60,066 bases of DNA from Treponema sp. (GTDB lineage Bacteria; Spirochaetota; Spirochaetia; Treponematales; Treponemataceae): NCBI GenBank assembly GCA_016296575.1, contig JAEDJA010000014.1:1-60066 (forward strand), given 5' to 3'. Positions 41,627 through 50,797 of the stretch are shown here, one piece after another. Every line of letters starts with the position of its first letter. The stretch's first letter is position 1. A model generated the notes under the pieces. That model made no database searches, was not told the origin of the DNA, and saw only the letters and a list, made by a program, of their open reading frames with translations. Made by a program: the position numbers and the translations under genes.

Positions 41627-44600
41627 ATGTTCGCTAAAACACGGATCATCAACCGCGGGTACTACGGTAAAGACATTCAGAACTTTATGGATGTACCTGA
41701 TCTTATCGCAATCCAGACATCATCTTACGAAAGTTTTTTGCAGTCTGACAGACTTGCCAAAGGTGAACCACTTTTGGAACAGGGTCTCCAGGAAGCATTT
41801 ACACAGACTTTCCCAATCGAAAGCCCTAATGGGGACATGTCTTTGGATTATGATTTCTATGAACTGGACTGGGACAACATGAAGTTCTCAGAGCTTGAAT
41901 GCAAACAGAAAGGCGTTACATATTCTGTTCCACTCAAAGCTCGTATCAACCTGAACTTCCTTCAGACTGGTGCCATCCTCCAGAAAGACATTTACATGGG
42001 TGATATTCCACTCATGACCGACAGAGGTACTTTTGTAATCAACGGTGCAGAACGCGTTGTTGTATCACAGATTCACCGTTCACCTGGTGTAATCTTCTGT
42101 CATGACAAAGGCGTATACTCAAGCCGCATCATTCCTTACCGCGGATCATGGCTTGAATTTGAAATTGATCAGAAAAAAGAACTGATCTACGCTAAAATCG
42201 ACCGCAAAAAGAAAATTCTCGGAACAATTTTCCTCCGTGCACTTGGTTACAATACACGTGAAGAAATTATCCGCTGTTTCTACGATGTTGAAACTGTAGC
42301 AGTTGAAGCTGGTGAAAAACTGGTAGACAAAGTTCTTGCTGATGCAGTAATCATCAAAGATGAAAACGGAGAAGAAAAACGCCTGTTTAACGCTGGTGTT
42401 CGCCTTCATCCACATGATGTTGATGACCTTGTTGCCAACAACATCAAAGAAATCTGCGTAATTCGTTTTGATTCACGCTCAACTCCAGGTAACAAAGAAG
42501 AAGCTAACCCTTCACTTGATTCACAGATGATTATCAACTGTTTTGAACGTGAAGAAGTTAAATTCGTAAAAGAAGGTTCAATCGATAATGAACCAACTAA
42601 AGACGATGCTCTTGCTGCAGTATTCGCAATTCTTCAGCCTGGTGAACCAATCACTGTAGACGCTGCCGAAAAAGATTTGAACTCAATGTTCTTCTCTGAA
42701 CGCCGCTACGATTTGGGACGTGTAGGTCGTTACAAGCTGAACAAAAAATTTGACTATCAGGAAGATGTTCAGGACTTCACTCTCATTAAAGACGATATCA
42801 TCAACACAATGAAAATCCTCATCAAAGTTTACATTGGTGAAGAACAGATTGATGATATTGATCACCTGGGTAACCGTCGTATTCGTTCCGTTGGTGAACT
42901 TATGACAAACCAGATGAAAACTGCTTTCAGTCGCATGGAACGCATTGCAAAAGAACGCATGGGTCTTAAAGAAACAGAAACTATGAAACCACAGGATCTG
43001 ATTTCAATTAAACCTATCGTAGCTGCAATCCGCGAATTCTTCGGATCAAGTCAGCTTTCACAGTTCATGGATCAGGTTAACCCTCTTGCTGAACTTACAC
43101 ATAAACGTCGTTTGAACGCTCTGGGTCCTGGTGGTCTTTCACGTGACCGCGCTGGTTTCGAAGTTCGTGACGTACACTATTCACACTATGGTCGTATGTG
43201 TCCTATTGAAACTCCTGAAGGACCAAACATTGGTTTGATCGTTTCTTTGGCCATGTACACAAAAATTAATGACTACGGATTCCTTGAAGCTCCATTCCGC
43301 AAACTGGAAGATGGTAAAGCCACTGGTCCTGTTGAATACCTTTCAGCTATGGACGAAGACAAATATTACATCGGTCAGGTTGTTGAAGGTATTAAAGCAG
43401 ACGGATCATTCCCAACAGATATGATTTCTTGTCGTAACCGTGGTAACTATACTCAGCGTTCTCCAAAAGACGTTCAGTACATTGACGTTTCACCACGTCA
43501 GGTTATCTCAGTTTCAGCTTCTTTGATTCCATTCCTTGAACACGATGACGCCAACCGTGCCCTCATGGGATGTAACATGCAGCGTCAGGCCGTTCCACTT
43601 CTTTTCCCAGAACCACCACATGTTGGAACTGGTATGGAAAGAAAATGTGCTTATGACTCAGGTGTTCTTGTAAAAGCTAAAAATGCCGGTGAAGTTGTTT
43701 ACGTAGCCAGTGATCTTATTAAAGTACGCAACGAAGAAGGTCTTATTGATGAATATCCACTTCTTAAATACCAGCGTACAAACAACGATACTTGTAACCA
43801 CCAGCGTCCAATTGTAGAAGTAGGTACAAAAGTTGAAAAAGGAACTGTTCTTGCCGACGGTCCTGCAACATTCAACGGTGAACTTGCTCTTGGACGTAAC
43901 ATCCTGGTAGGATTCGTACCTTGGAACGGTTACAACTACGAAGACGCCGTTCTGATCAGCCAGCGTGTTGTTCGCGAAGATATGTACACATCTATCCATA
44001 TTAAGGAATTTGCTGTAGAAATCCGTGAAACAAAACTGGGACCAGAAAAAATTACTCGTGATATTCCTAACACAGCAGAAAAAACTCTGGACAACCTTGA
44101 TGCCAACGGTATTATCCGCATTGGTGCAAAAGTTCGCTCAGGTGATATTCTGGTTGGTAAAGTTACTCCAAAATCAGAAACAGAAACTACTCCTGAATTC
44201 AAACTGTTGAACTCTATCTTCGGTGAAAAAGCTAAGGAAGTTCGTGACTCTTCACTCCGCGTTCCTCACGGAATTGAAGGTGTTGTAATCGACATCCAGG
44301 AAATGAACCGCATGGACGGAGACGATTTGAGCCCAGGTGTTGAAAAAGTAGTTAAAGTTCTCATTGCTAACAAACGTAAACTTCGTGAAGGTGATAAGAT
44401 GGCCGGACGACACGGAAACAAAGGTGTTGTTGCACGCATCCTCCCAATCGAAGATATGCCTTACCTTGAAGACGGTACACCACTTGATGTATGTCTGAAC
44501 CCACTTGGTGTTCCTTCTCGTATGAACATCGGTCAGATCATGGAATCAGAACTTGGTGTAGCTGGTAAATATTTGAACCAGTTCTTCGAATCTCCAGTAT

Positions 44601-45151
44601 TCCAGTCTCCAAGCCAGGAAATGATTGCAGCGAAACTTGCTGAAGCTGGTCTTCCTAGCGATGCTAAACAGGTTGTACACGATGGACGTACAGGTGAACC
44701 ATTTGTAAACCCAATTTTCGTTGGTGTAATTTACTTTATGAAACTGCACCACCTTGTTGACGACAAAATGCATGCTCGTTCAACAGGTCCTTACTCTCTG
44801 GTTACTCAGCAGCCACTTGGTGGTAAAGCTCAGTTCGGTGGCCAGCGTCTTGGAGAAATGGAAGTTTGGGCTCTTGAAGCTTACGGTGCCGCTAATACTC
44901 TTCAGGAAATGATGACAATCAAATCTGATGATATGAATGGACGTGCAAAAATCTACGAATCTATCGTTAAAGGTGATCCTTCTTCTCCAGTTGGAGTTCC
45001 AGAATCATTCAACGTTTTGGTTCAGGAATTGCGTGGTTTGGCTCTCGATTTCACAATCTATGATGCCAAGGGAAAACAAATTGCTTTGACAGAACGTGAT
45101 CAGGAATTGATTGACAAAACAGGATTCGAAAAGGAGAATGCAAATGCGTGA
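41627..45151 (+). CDS. rpoB: DNA-directed RNA polymerase subunit beta
   Basis: 1174 residues with the expected blocks, including the rifampicin pocket LSQFMDQVNPLAELTHKRR and GPGGLSRDRAGFEVRDVH, and C-terminal KLHHLVDDKMHARSTGPYSLVTQQPLGGKAQFGGQR. Residue 497 (codon 43115-43117) is Asn where E. coli has Ser531; this substitution is shared by spirochaetes and is linked to natural rifampicin resistance. AGGAG upstream. Its last 8 nt overlap rpoC. Confidence 0.98.
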   Translation: MFAKTRIINRGYYGKDIQNFMDVPDLIAIQTSSYESFLQSDRLAKGEPLLEQGLQEAFTQTFPIESPNGDMSLDYDFYELDWDNMKFSELECKQKGVTYSVPLKARINLNFLQTGAILQKDIYMGDIPLMTDRGTFVINGAERVVVSQIHRSPGVIFCHDKGVYSSRIIPYRGSWLEFEIDQKKELIYAKIDRKKKILGTIFLRALGYNTREEIIRCFYDVETVAVEAGEKLVDKVLADAVIIKDENGEEKRLFNAGVRLHPHDVDDLVANNIKEICVIRFDSRSTPGNKEEANPSLDSQMIINCFEREEVKFVKEGSIDNEPTKDDALAAVFAILQPGEPITVDAAEKDLNSMFFSERRYDLGRVGRYKLNKKFDYQEDVQDFTLIKDDIINTMKILIKVYIGEEQIDDIDHLGNRRIRSVGELMTNQMKTAFSRMERIAKERMGLKETETMKPQDLISIKPIVAAIREFFGSSQLSQFMDQVNPLAELTHKRRLNALGPGGLSRDRAGFEVRDVHYSHYGRMCPIETPEGPNIGLIVSLAMYTKINDYGFLEAPFRKLEDGKATGPVEYLSAMDEDKYYIGQVVEGIKADGSFPTDMISCRNRGNYTQRSPKDVQYIDVSPRQVISVSASLIPFLEHDDANRALMGCNMQRQAVPLLFPEPPHVGTGMERKCAYDSGVLVKAKNAGEVVYVASDLIKVRNEEGLIDEYPLLKYQRTNNDTCNHQRPIVEVGTKVEKGTVLADGPATFNGELALGRNILVGFVPWNGYNYEDAVLISQRVVREDMYTSIHIKEFAVEIRETKLGPEKITRDIPNTAEKTLDNLDANGIIRIGAKVRSGDILVGKVTPKSETETTPEFKLLNSIFGEKAKEVRDSSLRVPHGIEGVVIDIQEMNRMDGDDLSPGVEKVVKVLIANKRKLREGDKMAGRHGNKGVVARILPIEDMPYLEDGTPLDVCLNPLGVPSRMNIGQIMESELGVAGKYLNQFFESPVFQSPSQEMIAAKLAEAGLPSDAKQVVHDGRTGEPFVNPIFVGVIYFMKLHHLVDDKMHARSTGPYSLVTQQPLGGKAQFGGQRLGEMEVWALEAYGAANTLQEMMTIKSDDMNGRAKIYESIVKGDPSSPVGVPESFNVLVQELRGLALDFTIYDAKGKQIALTERDQELIDKTGFEKENANA

Positions 45152-48100
45152 TGTTCAGGATTTTGACTCTCTGAAAATTAAATTGGCTTCGCCAGAAACT
45201 ATCCGTGCATGGTCTTATGGTGAAGTTAAAAAACCGGAAACTATCAACTACCGTACACTTCGTCCGGAGCGCGATGGTCTTTTCTGTGAAAAGATTTTCG
45301 GTACAACAAAAGAATGGGAATGCTACTGTGGTAAATTCAAATCTGTCCGTTACAAGGGTGTTATTTGTGACCGCTGTGGTGTAGAAGTTACTCATTTCAA
45401 AGTACGCCGTGAACGAACAGGACACATTGAACTTGCAGCTCCAGTAAGCCACATTTGGTATTACCGTTCAGTTCCAAGCCGTATGAGCCTTATTCTGGAT
45501 ATTCAGAAAACAGCTCTGGAATCTATTCTTTACTACGAAAAATATATCGTTATTGATCCGGGTGACACAGACCTTAAAAAGATGCAGCTTCTTGATGAAG
45601 AACAGTATCAGGCCGCTTTAGATCACTACGGTTCAGCTTTCTCTGCCGATATGGGTGCTGAAGCCATTAAGACTCTTCTTGAAGGTCTTGATCTGGACGC
45701 ACTTGCTGCAGAACTCCGCGCCAAAATGATTGAAAAAGGTGCAAAATCAGACAAACGTCTGCTTAAACGTATCGAAATCGTTGAAAACTTCCGTGCTTCA
45801 GGAAACAAAGCTTCATGGATGGTTCTGGATGTAATTCCAGTTATTCCACCAGAGCTTCGTCCAATGGTTCAGCTGGATGGTGGACGATTTGCTACATCTG
45901 ACCTTAACGATCTTTACCGCCGCGTAATCAACCGTAACAATCGTCTGAAACGACTTAAGGATCTTTCTGCTCCTGATATCATCATCCGTAACGAAAAACG
46001 TATGCTTCAGGAAGCCGTTGATGCTCTCTTTGATAACTCAAAACGTAAACGAGTTGTAAAAGGTGCTTCAAACCGTGCCCTTAAATCAATCTCTGATCTT
46101 CTTAAAGGTAAACAGGGACGTTTCCGCTTGAACCTTCTTGGTAAACGTGTTGACTACTCAGGACGTTCAGTAATCGTTGTTGGACCAGAACTGAAATTGT
46201 GGCAGTGTGGTCTTCCAACAAAAATGGCTCTTGAATTGTTCAAACCTTTCTTGATGAAAAAACTTGTAGACAAAGACGTAGTTTTCAACATCAAAAAGGC
46301 AAAAATGCTTGTTGAAAGTGAATCACCAGAAGTATTTGCTATCCTTGATGAAGTAGTTAAAGAGCATCCAGTTATGCTTAACCGTGCTCCTACACTTCAC
46401 CGACTTGGTATTCAGGCTTTTGAACCTGTACTTGTTGAAGGAAAAGCACTTAAACTTCACCCACTTGCATGTAAAGCTTTCAACGCCGACTTCGATGGTG
46501 ACCAGATGGCTATCCACGTACCTCTGACACAGGCAGCTCAGATGGAATGTTGGACATTGATGCTTTCTGCACGTAACCTTCTTGACCCAGCTAACGGTAA
46601 CACAATCGTATTCCCATCTCAGGACATGGTTCTTGGTATCTACTACATGACTGCCATTAAACCAAATGCCAAAGGAACAGGAAAACGTTTCTCTTCTGTT
46701 GATGAAGTTCGTATGGCTGCTGAAGGTGGAAACATTGAATGGCAGGCTCTTATTAAAGTTCCAGCCCCAAATGATTCATTCGACGCTGCTTCTCTTAAAA
46801 TCAAGGGAGACGAGGCTTTCGTACAGGGAACCCAGAGCTTTAAAGCAGGTGATCTTATTGAAACTTCTGCTGGACGTCTTGCTTTCAACGAAGCAATGCC
46901 AGATGGTGTTGAATTTGTAAACCGCCAGATGGCCGATAAATCTTTGAAAAAGATGATCGAAAAGGTTTACCACGATAAAGGTTCTTGGCTCACAATCCAG
47001 ATGCTGGATGCTATCAAAGCTGTTGGTTACAAAAACGCCACATTCTACGGTGCCACACTTTCTATGGAAGATATCCTGGTACCAAAAGAAAAACCTGAAA
47101 TGATGGCTAAAGCTAATGCCGAAGTTGAAGAAATCGTAAACCAGTACTCAAAAGGTATTATTACTGCCGAAGAACGCTACAACCGTGTATGTAACATCTG
47201 GGCTCGTACAAACGATAAGCTTACAAAGATTATGATGGATAACCTTGCTCAGGATAAACAGGGATTCAACACAATCTACATGATGGCTACATCTGGTGCC
47301 CGTGGTTCTCGTGGTCAGATTTCTCAGCTTGCCGCTATGCGTGGTTTGATGACTAAGCCTAACGGAGATATTATCGAACTTCCTATTCGTGCAAACTTTA
47401 AGGAAGGACTTTCGGTTATCGAATACTTTATTTCTACTAACGCTGCCCGTAAGGGTCTTTCAGATACTGCTCTTAAAACAGCCGATGCCGGTTACATGAC
47501 ACGTCGTCTGGTTGATGTTGCCCAGGATGTTGTTATCAACGAAGAAGACTGTGGTACAATCAATGGTATTGATTACGAAGCTCTTAAAGAAGGTGATGAA
47601 ATTAAAATTCCACTTTCTCAGCGTATCGTAGGACACTTTACAATCGAACGTGTTGTTCACCCAATTACTGGCGAACTTCTGTGCGATGTAAATGAATATG
47701 TAACAGAAGATCTTGCAAAAACAATTGAAGCTGCCGGTGTTGAAAAAGTAAAACTCCGCACAGTACTTACTTGTGAAGCTAAACACGGTCTTTGTGTTAA
47801 ATGTTACGGTCAGAACCTGGCTCGCAACAAAATTGTTGAAATTGGTGAAGCCGTTGGTATTATCGCTGCTCAGTCAATTGGACAGCCTGGTACTCAGCTG
47901 ACACTTCGTACATTCCACTCTGGTGGTACTGCCGAAATGTCTACCGAAGATAACAAGATTGTTCTTAAATACAATGCTTTCCTGAAAGATGTTGTTGGTA
48001 CACACGTAGAACTTGAAAATGGACACTGGTTGTTCACACGTAAAGGCTACATGACAGTAATCCGCATCCTTGATCAGGTTAAGATGGCCGGTGGAGACAA

Positions 48101-49463
48101 AATCCTTGTTGATGATGGACAGGCCGTTCTTCGCGGAACACCACTTATCAGCCACAGCGGTAAAAACGTTGAAGCTCAGGTTAACGGTAGAGTACAGATC
48201 ATTGGTGATACAATTTACCTTGTTAGCAAAGAACAGAAAATTGAAATTATCAACGGTTCTACAATCTACGAAAAAGCCGGTGCTATTATCGAAAAAGGTA
48301 AGGCAATTGGTGAATTCGATCCATTCTCTGAACCAATTATTGCTGAAAGTGACGGTTACATCCACTTTGAAGATATTATTCCAGGTTCTACTTTGGATGA
48401 AAAAACAGATATTCAGACAGGTGCAGTTGAACGAACAATTTCTGACCTCCACCTTGATGTTAAACAGCCTCGTATCCTGATTACAGACGAAGCTGGTAAC
48501 GAAAAGGGAAGTTACTCAATGCCAGCTGGAGCCTTCCTCCTGGTAGAAGACAATCAGCCAATTTCAGCTGGTACAACTTTGGCTAAACAGCCAAAAGAAG
48601 CCATGAAATCTAACGATATTACTGGTGGTCTTCCACGTGTATCTGAACTCTTCGAAGCCCGCAAACCAAAAGTTCCTTGTGTACTTGCAAAGATCTCTGG
48701 TCGCGTAATCGAAAAACAGGGTATTACAAAAGGCAAAAAAGTAATCATTGTAGAAGACAAATTTGGTACTCAGTATGAACACCAGATTTCAACAAAATCT
48801 AAGATGCTTGTTCGTGACGGTGACTCAATTGAAGCCGGCGAACCATTGTGTGCTGGTTCACCAAACCCACAGGATGTTCTTGCAATTTTGGGTGAAAATG
48901 CTCTTCAGAACTACCTGATGAAAGAAATCCAGGACGTTTACCGCGCCCAGGGTGTAGATATCAACGATAAACACATTGGTATCATCGTTCGTCAGATGCT
49001 CCGCAAAGTTGAAATCATGGCTGTAGGTGATACACGTTTCATCTACGGACAGCAGGTAGACAAATACAAGTTCCACGAAGAAAACCGCCGTGTAATCGAA
49101 GGTGGTGGACAGCCAGCAGTTGGTCGTCCAATGTTCCAGGGTATTACAAAGGCTTCTTTGGGTGTTGATTCATTTATCTCTGCAGCTTCATTCCAGGAAA
49201 CTACAAAGGTTCTTACAAACGCCGCTATTGCCGGAAGTTTGGATGGCCTCCACGGTATCAAGGAAAACGTTGCAATTGGTCATATGATTCCAGCCGGAAC
49301 AGGTATCAAAAACTACAAAAACGTAAAACTCTTTGACGGTACAGACACTGACCTTGACGTTCAGATGAATGAAATTCTTGAACGCCGTCGCCAGGAAGAA
49401 GCAGAACGTTCACAGCAGCAGCTGGTTGACACAAGCTTTGAAGCCGTAGAAGATGTAGAATAG
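45144..49463 (+). CDS. rpoC: DNA-directed RNA polymerase subunit beta'
   Basis: 1439 residues. N-terminal zinc ribbon (CYCGKFKSVRYKGVICDRCG), catalytic NADFDGDQMAIHVPL, trigger loop and bridge-helix regions, and the second zinc site (CEAKHGLCVKCYG). I start at ATG 45144 (MRDVQDFDSLKIKLASPE): AAGGAG ends 7 nt upstream. The ATG at 45138 is too close to that site, and the longer frame runs inside rpoB. Overlap with rpoB of 8 nt indicates coupling. C-terminal tail is acidic and Gln-rich. Confidence 0.98.
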   Translation: MRDVQDFDSLKIKLASPETIRAWSYGEVKKPETINYRTLRPERDGLFCEKIFGTTKEWECYCGKFKSVRYKGVICDRCGVEVTHFKVRRERTGHIELAAPVSHIWYYRSVPSRMSLILDIQKTALESILYYEKYIVIDPGDTDLKKMQLLDEEQYQAALDHYGSAFSADMGAEAIKTLLEGLDLDALAAELRAKMIEKGAKSDKRLLKRIEIVENFRASGNKASWMVLDVIPVIPPELRPMVQLDGGRFATSDLNDLYRRVINRNNRLKRLKDLSAPDIIIRNEKRMLQEAVDALFDNSKRKRVVKGASNRALKSISDLLKGKQGRFRLNLLGKRVDYSGRSVIVVGPELKLWQCGLPTKMALELFKPFLMKKLVDKDVVFNIKKAKMLVESESPEVFAILDEVVKEHPVMLNRAPTLHRLGIQAFEPVLVEGKALKLHPLACKAFNADFDGDQMAIHVPLTQAAQMECWTLMLSARNLLDPANGNTIVFPSQDMVLGIYYMTAIKPNAKGTGKRFSSVDEVRMAAEGGNIEWQALIKVPAPNDSFDAASLKIKGDEAFVQGTQSFKAGDLIETSAGRLAFNEAMPDGVEFVNRQMADKSLKKMIEKVYHDKGSWLTIQMLDAIKAVGYKNATFYGATLSMEDILVPKEKPEMMAKANAEVEEIVNQYSKGIITAEERYNRVCNIWARTNDKLTKIMMDNLAQDKQGFNTIYMMATSGARGSRGQISQLAAMRGLMTKPNGDIIELPIRANFKEGLSVIEYFISTNAARKGLSDTALKTADAGYMTRRLVDVAQDVVINEEDCGTINGIDYEALKEGDEIKIPLSQRIVGHFTIERVVHPITGELLCDVNEYVTEDLAKTIEAAGVEKVKLRTVLTCEAKHGLCVKCYGQNLARNKIVEIGEAVGIIAAQSIGQPGTQLTLRTFHSGGTAEMSTEDNKIVLKYNAFLKDVVGTHVELENGHWLFTRKGYMTVIRILDQVKMAGGDKILVDDGQAVLRGTPLISHSGKNVEAQVNGRVQIIGDTIYLVSKEQKIEIINGSTIYEKAGAIIEKGKAIGEFDPFSEPIIAESDGYIHFEDIIPGSTLDEKTDIQTGAVERTISDLHLDVKQPRILITDEAGNEKGSYSMPAGAFLLVEDNQPISAGTTLAKQPKEAMKSNDITGGLPRVSELFEARKPKVPCVLAKISGRVIEKQGITKGKKVIIVEDKFGTQYEHQISTKSKMLVRDGDSIEAGEPLCAGSPNPQDVLAILGENALQNYLMKEIQDVYRAQGVDINDKHIGIIVRQMLRKVEIMAVGDTRFIYGQQVDKYKFHEENRRVIEGGGQPAVGRPMFQGITKASLGVDSFISAASFQETTKVLTNAAIAGSLDGLHGIKENVAIGHMIPAGTGIKNYKNVKLFDGTDTDLDVQMNEILERRRQEEAERSQQQLVDTSFEAVEDVE

Positions 49464-49477
49464 CAATATTCTTACAT

Positions 49478-49682
49478 AAAAAAAAAGGGCCTGCCTGATA
49501 GAACGGTCATTCTGAACTTGTTTCGGAATCTAAATATAGGGGGCTGTCCAATGAGTTTGCATTACGGTGGTTGAGTTTACGGTCCCTGAGCCATGTCGAA
49601 GGGGGCGAAACCACCACATTTAGTGTAGCACTCATTAATTATTGGACAGCCCCGACGTTCTGTTAAGGCAGGTCTTTTTTTT
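49478..49682 (+). terminator. rpoC terminator split by inserted repeats
   Basis: Left arm 49478-49504 (A-tract, CCTGCCT, AGAAC) and right arm 49657-49682 (GTTCT, AGGCAGG, T8) are complementary and would make a normal terminator. The 150-nt loop holds an ATTC/GAAT dyad around 49510-49530 and then MITE copy C. Confidence 0.75.
49540..49653 (+). repeat. MITE-like GGGGCTGTCC element, copy C
   Basis: 114 bp, perfect 12-bp terminal inverted repeats (GGGGCTGTCCAA / TTGGACAGCCCC). Its inner hairpin GGTGGTTGAG...AAACCACC itself contains a further hairpin (GGTCCCTGAGCC...GAAGGGGGC). It lies in the loop of the rpoC terminator. Confidence 0.85.
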
Positions 49683-49691
49683 GGAGATGCA

Positions 49692-50762
49692 ATGAAAAAG
49701 AAAATCTTAATTCCAGCTCTTTTGATTGTTGTAGCTGTGATCGCAGGTGCCTGGTTTTTTATTCCAGAAGCTCCTTCAAAAACTTATGCTAGCTTTATTA
49801 CCAACATGGAAGAAGGTCTTGTACAGAAGGTTTCGATAGGAGAAAAAGATCTTTCAGTAACGTTAAAAGATGGAATAACATATAAAACTGTAAATCCATC
49901 TTCGCCAGATCTAAAGGAAAGACTTTTGATAAAAGGAATTGAAGTAAAAATCGAAAACAGTGGTGAAGAAACAGTTACGTTAATTCTGGATATTCTGTTT
50001 TATTTAATTTTCTTTGGTGCCATTGCATTTGCATTTAAAAAATTTATAGTTCCTAATCGATTTAAAATCACAAGAAAAACCGGAGTTACATTTGATGATA
50101 TTTGTGGCATGGATGATTTGAAAAAAAATATGACTCTGATTGCAAATATAATGAAAAATCCAGGCCTTGCAAAAAAACAGGGAATCAGGTGTCCTAAGGG
50201 TATTCTTCTTACAGGTGCACCAGGAAATGGAAAAACAATGTTTGCAAGAGCACTTGCACAGGAAGCAGGGGTAAATTTTATTGCAACCCGTGCCACCGAC
50301 TTTGAAAGTTTTTTAATAGCTGTTGGTCCAATGAAGGTAAAGATGCTGTTTGCAAAAGCTAGAAAAGCCAAGCCTTGTATCATTTTTATTGATGAATTTG
50401 ATGGAATTGGAACTGTTCGAAACTATTCAGGAAATGCCATTGAAACGGAAAATACCCGAATTGTTACTGCTCTTTTGAACGAATTGGACGGTTTTGTGCA
50501 GAATGATGGTATTCTTGTTATGGCGGCCACAAACAGTATTGAAGCACTTGACCCAGCCCTTATACGTCCAGGCAGATTTGATGGAAAATACGTTATTCCA
50601 AATCCTGATGCAAAAACCCGTCGTCTTCTTATTGAAAAATACACCAAAGGAAAGACTTTCAAAAATGGTGTTGATATAGAAAAATTAGTAAAGGATTTTG
50701 ACGGCTTCTCCTGTGCAGAAATTGAAAGCAGTCTGAATAACATGGTCCTTTATCCTAGTTGA
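49692..50762 (+). CDS. FtsH-like AAA+ membrane protein lacking the protease domain
   Basis: 356 residues. Two membrane helices (about 4-23 and 95-117) flank a roughly 70-residue periplasmic part, as in FtsH. The AAA domain follows: Walker A GAPGNGKT (175-182), Walker B IIFIDE (230-235), second region of homology with RPGRFD (arginine fingers). The chain ends within the AAA lid (GFSCAEIESSLNN), so the HExxH M41 peptidase is absent; no frameshifted remainder is seen downstream. The FtsH pore motif F-V-G is L208-I209-A210 here. ATP binding looks intact, proteolysis does not. Start ATG 49692 with GGAG upstream. Confidence 0.85.
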   Translation: MKKKILIPALLIVVAVIAGAWFFIPEAPSKTYASFITNMEEGLVQKVSIGEKDLSVTLKDGITYKTVNPSSPDLKERLLIKGIEVKIENSGEETVTLILDILFYLIFFGAIAFAFKKFIVPNRFKITRKTGVTFDDICGMDDLKKNMTLIANIMKNPGLAKKQGIRCPKGILLTGAPGNGKTMFARALAQEAGVNFIATRATDFESFLIAVGPMKVKMLFAKARKAKPCIIFIDEFDGIGTVRNYSGNAIETENTRIVTALLNELDGFVQNDGILVMAATNSIEALDPALIRPGRFDGKYVIPNPDAKTRRLLIEKYTKGKTFKNGVDIEKLVKDFDGFSCAEIESSLNNMVLYPS

Positions 50763-50797
50763 TAATCAAAAACAGTTTTTGTGCCGATAATATAACA

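Noticed and set aside
45111..45143. Earlier rpoC start giving 11 extra residues
   Set aside because: It begins inside rpoB with no ribosome site, whereas AAGGAG is correctly spaced for the ATG at 45144 and the family N terminus begins there.
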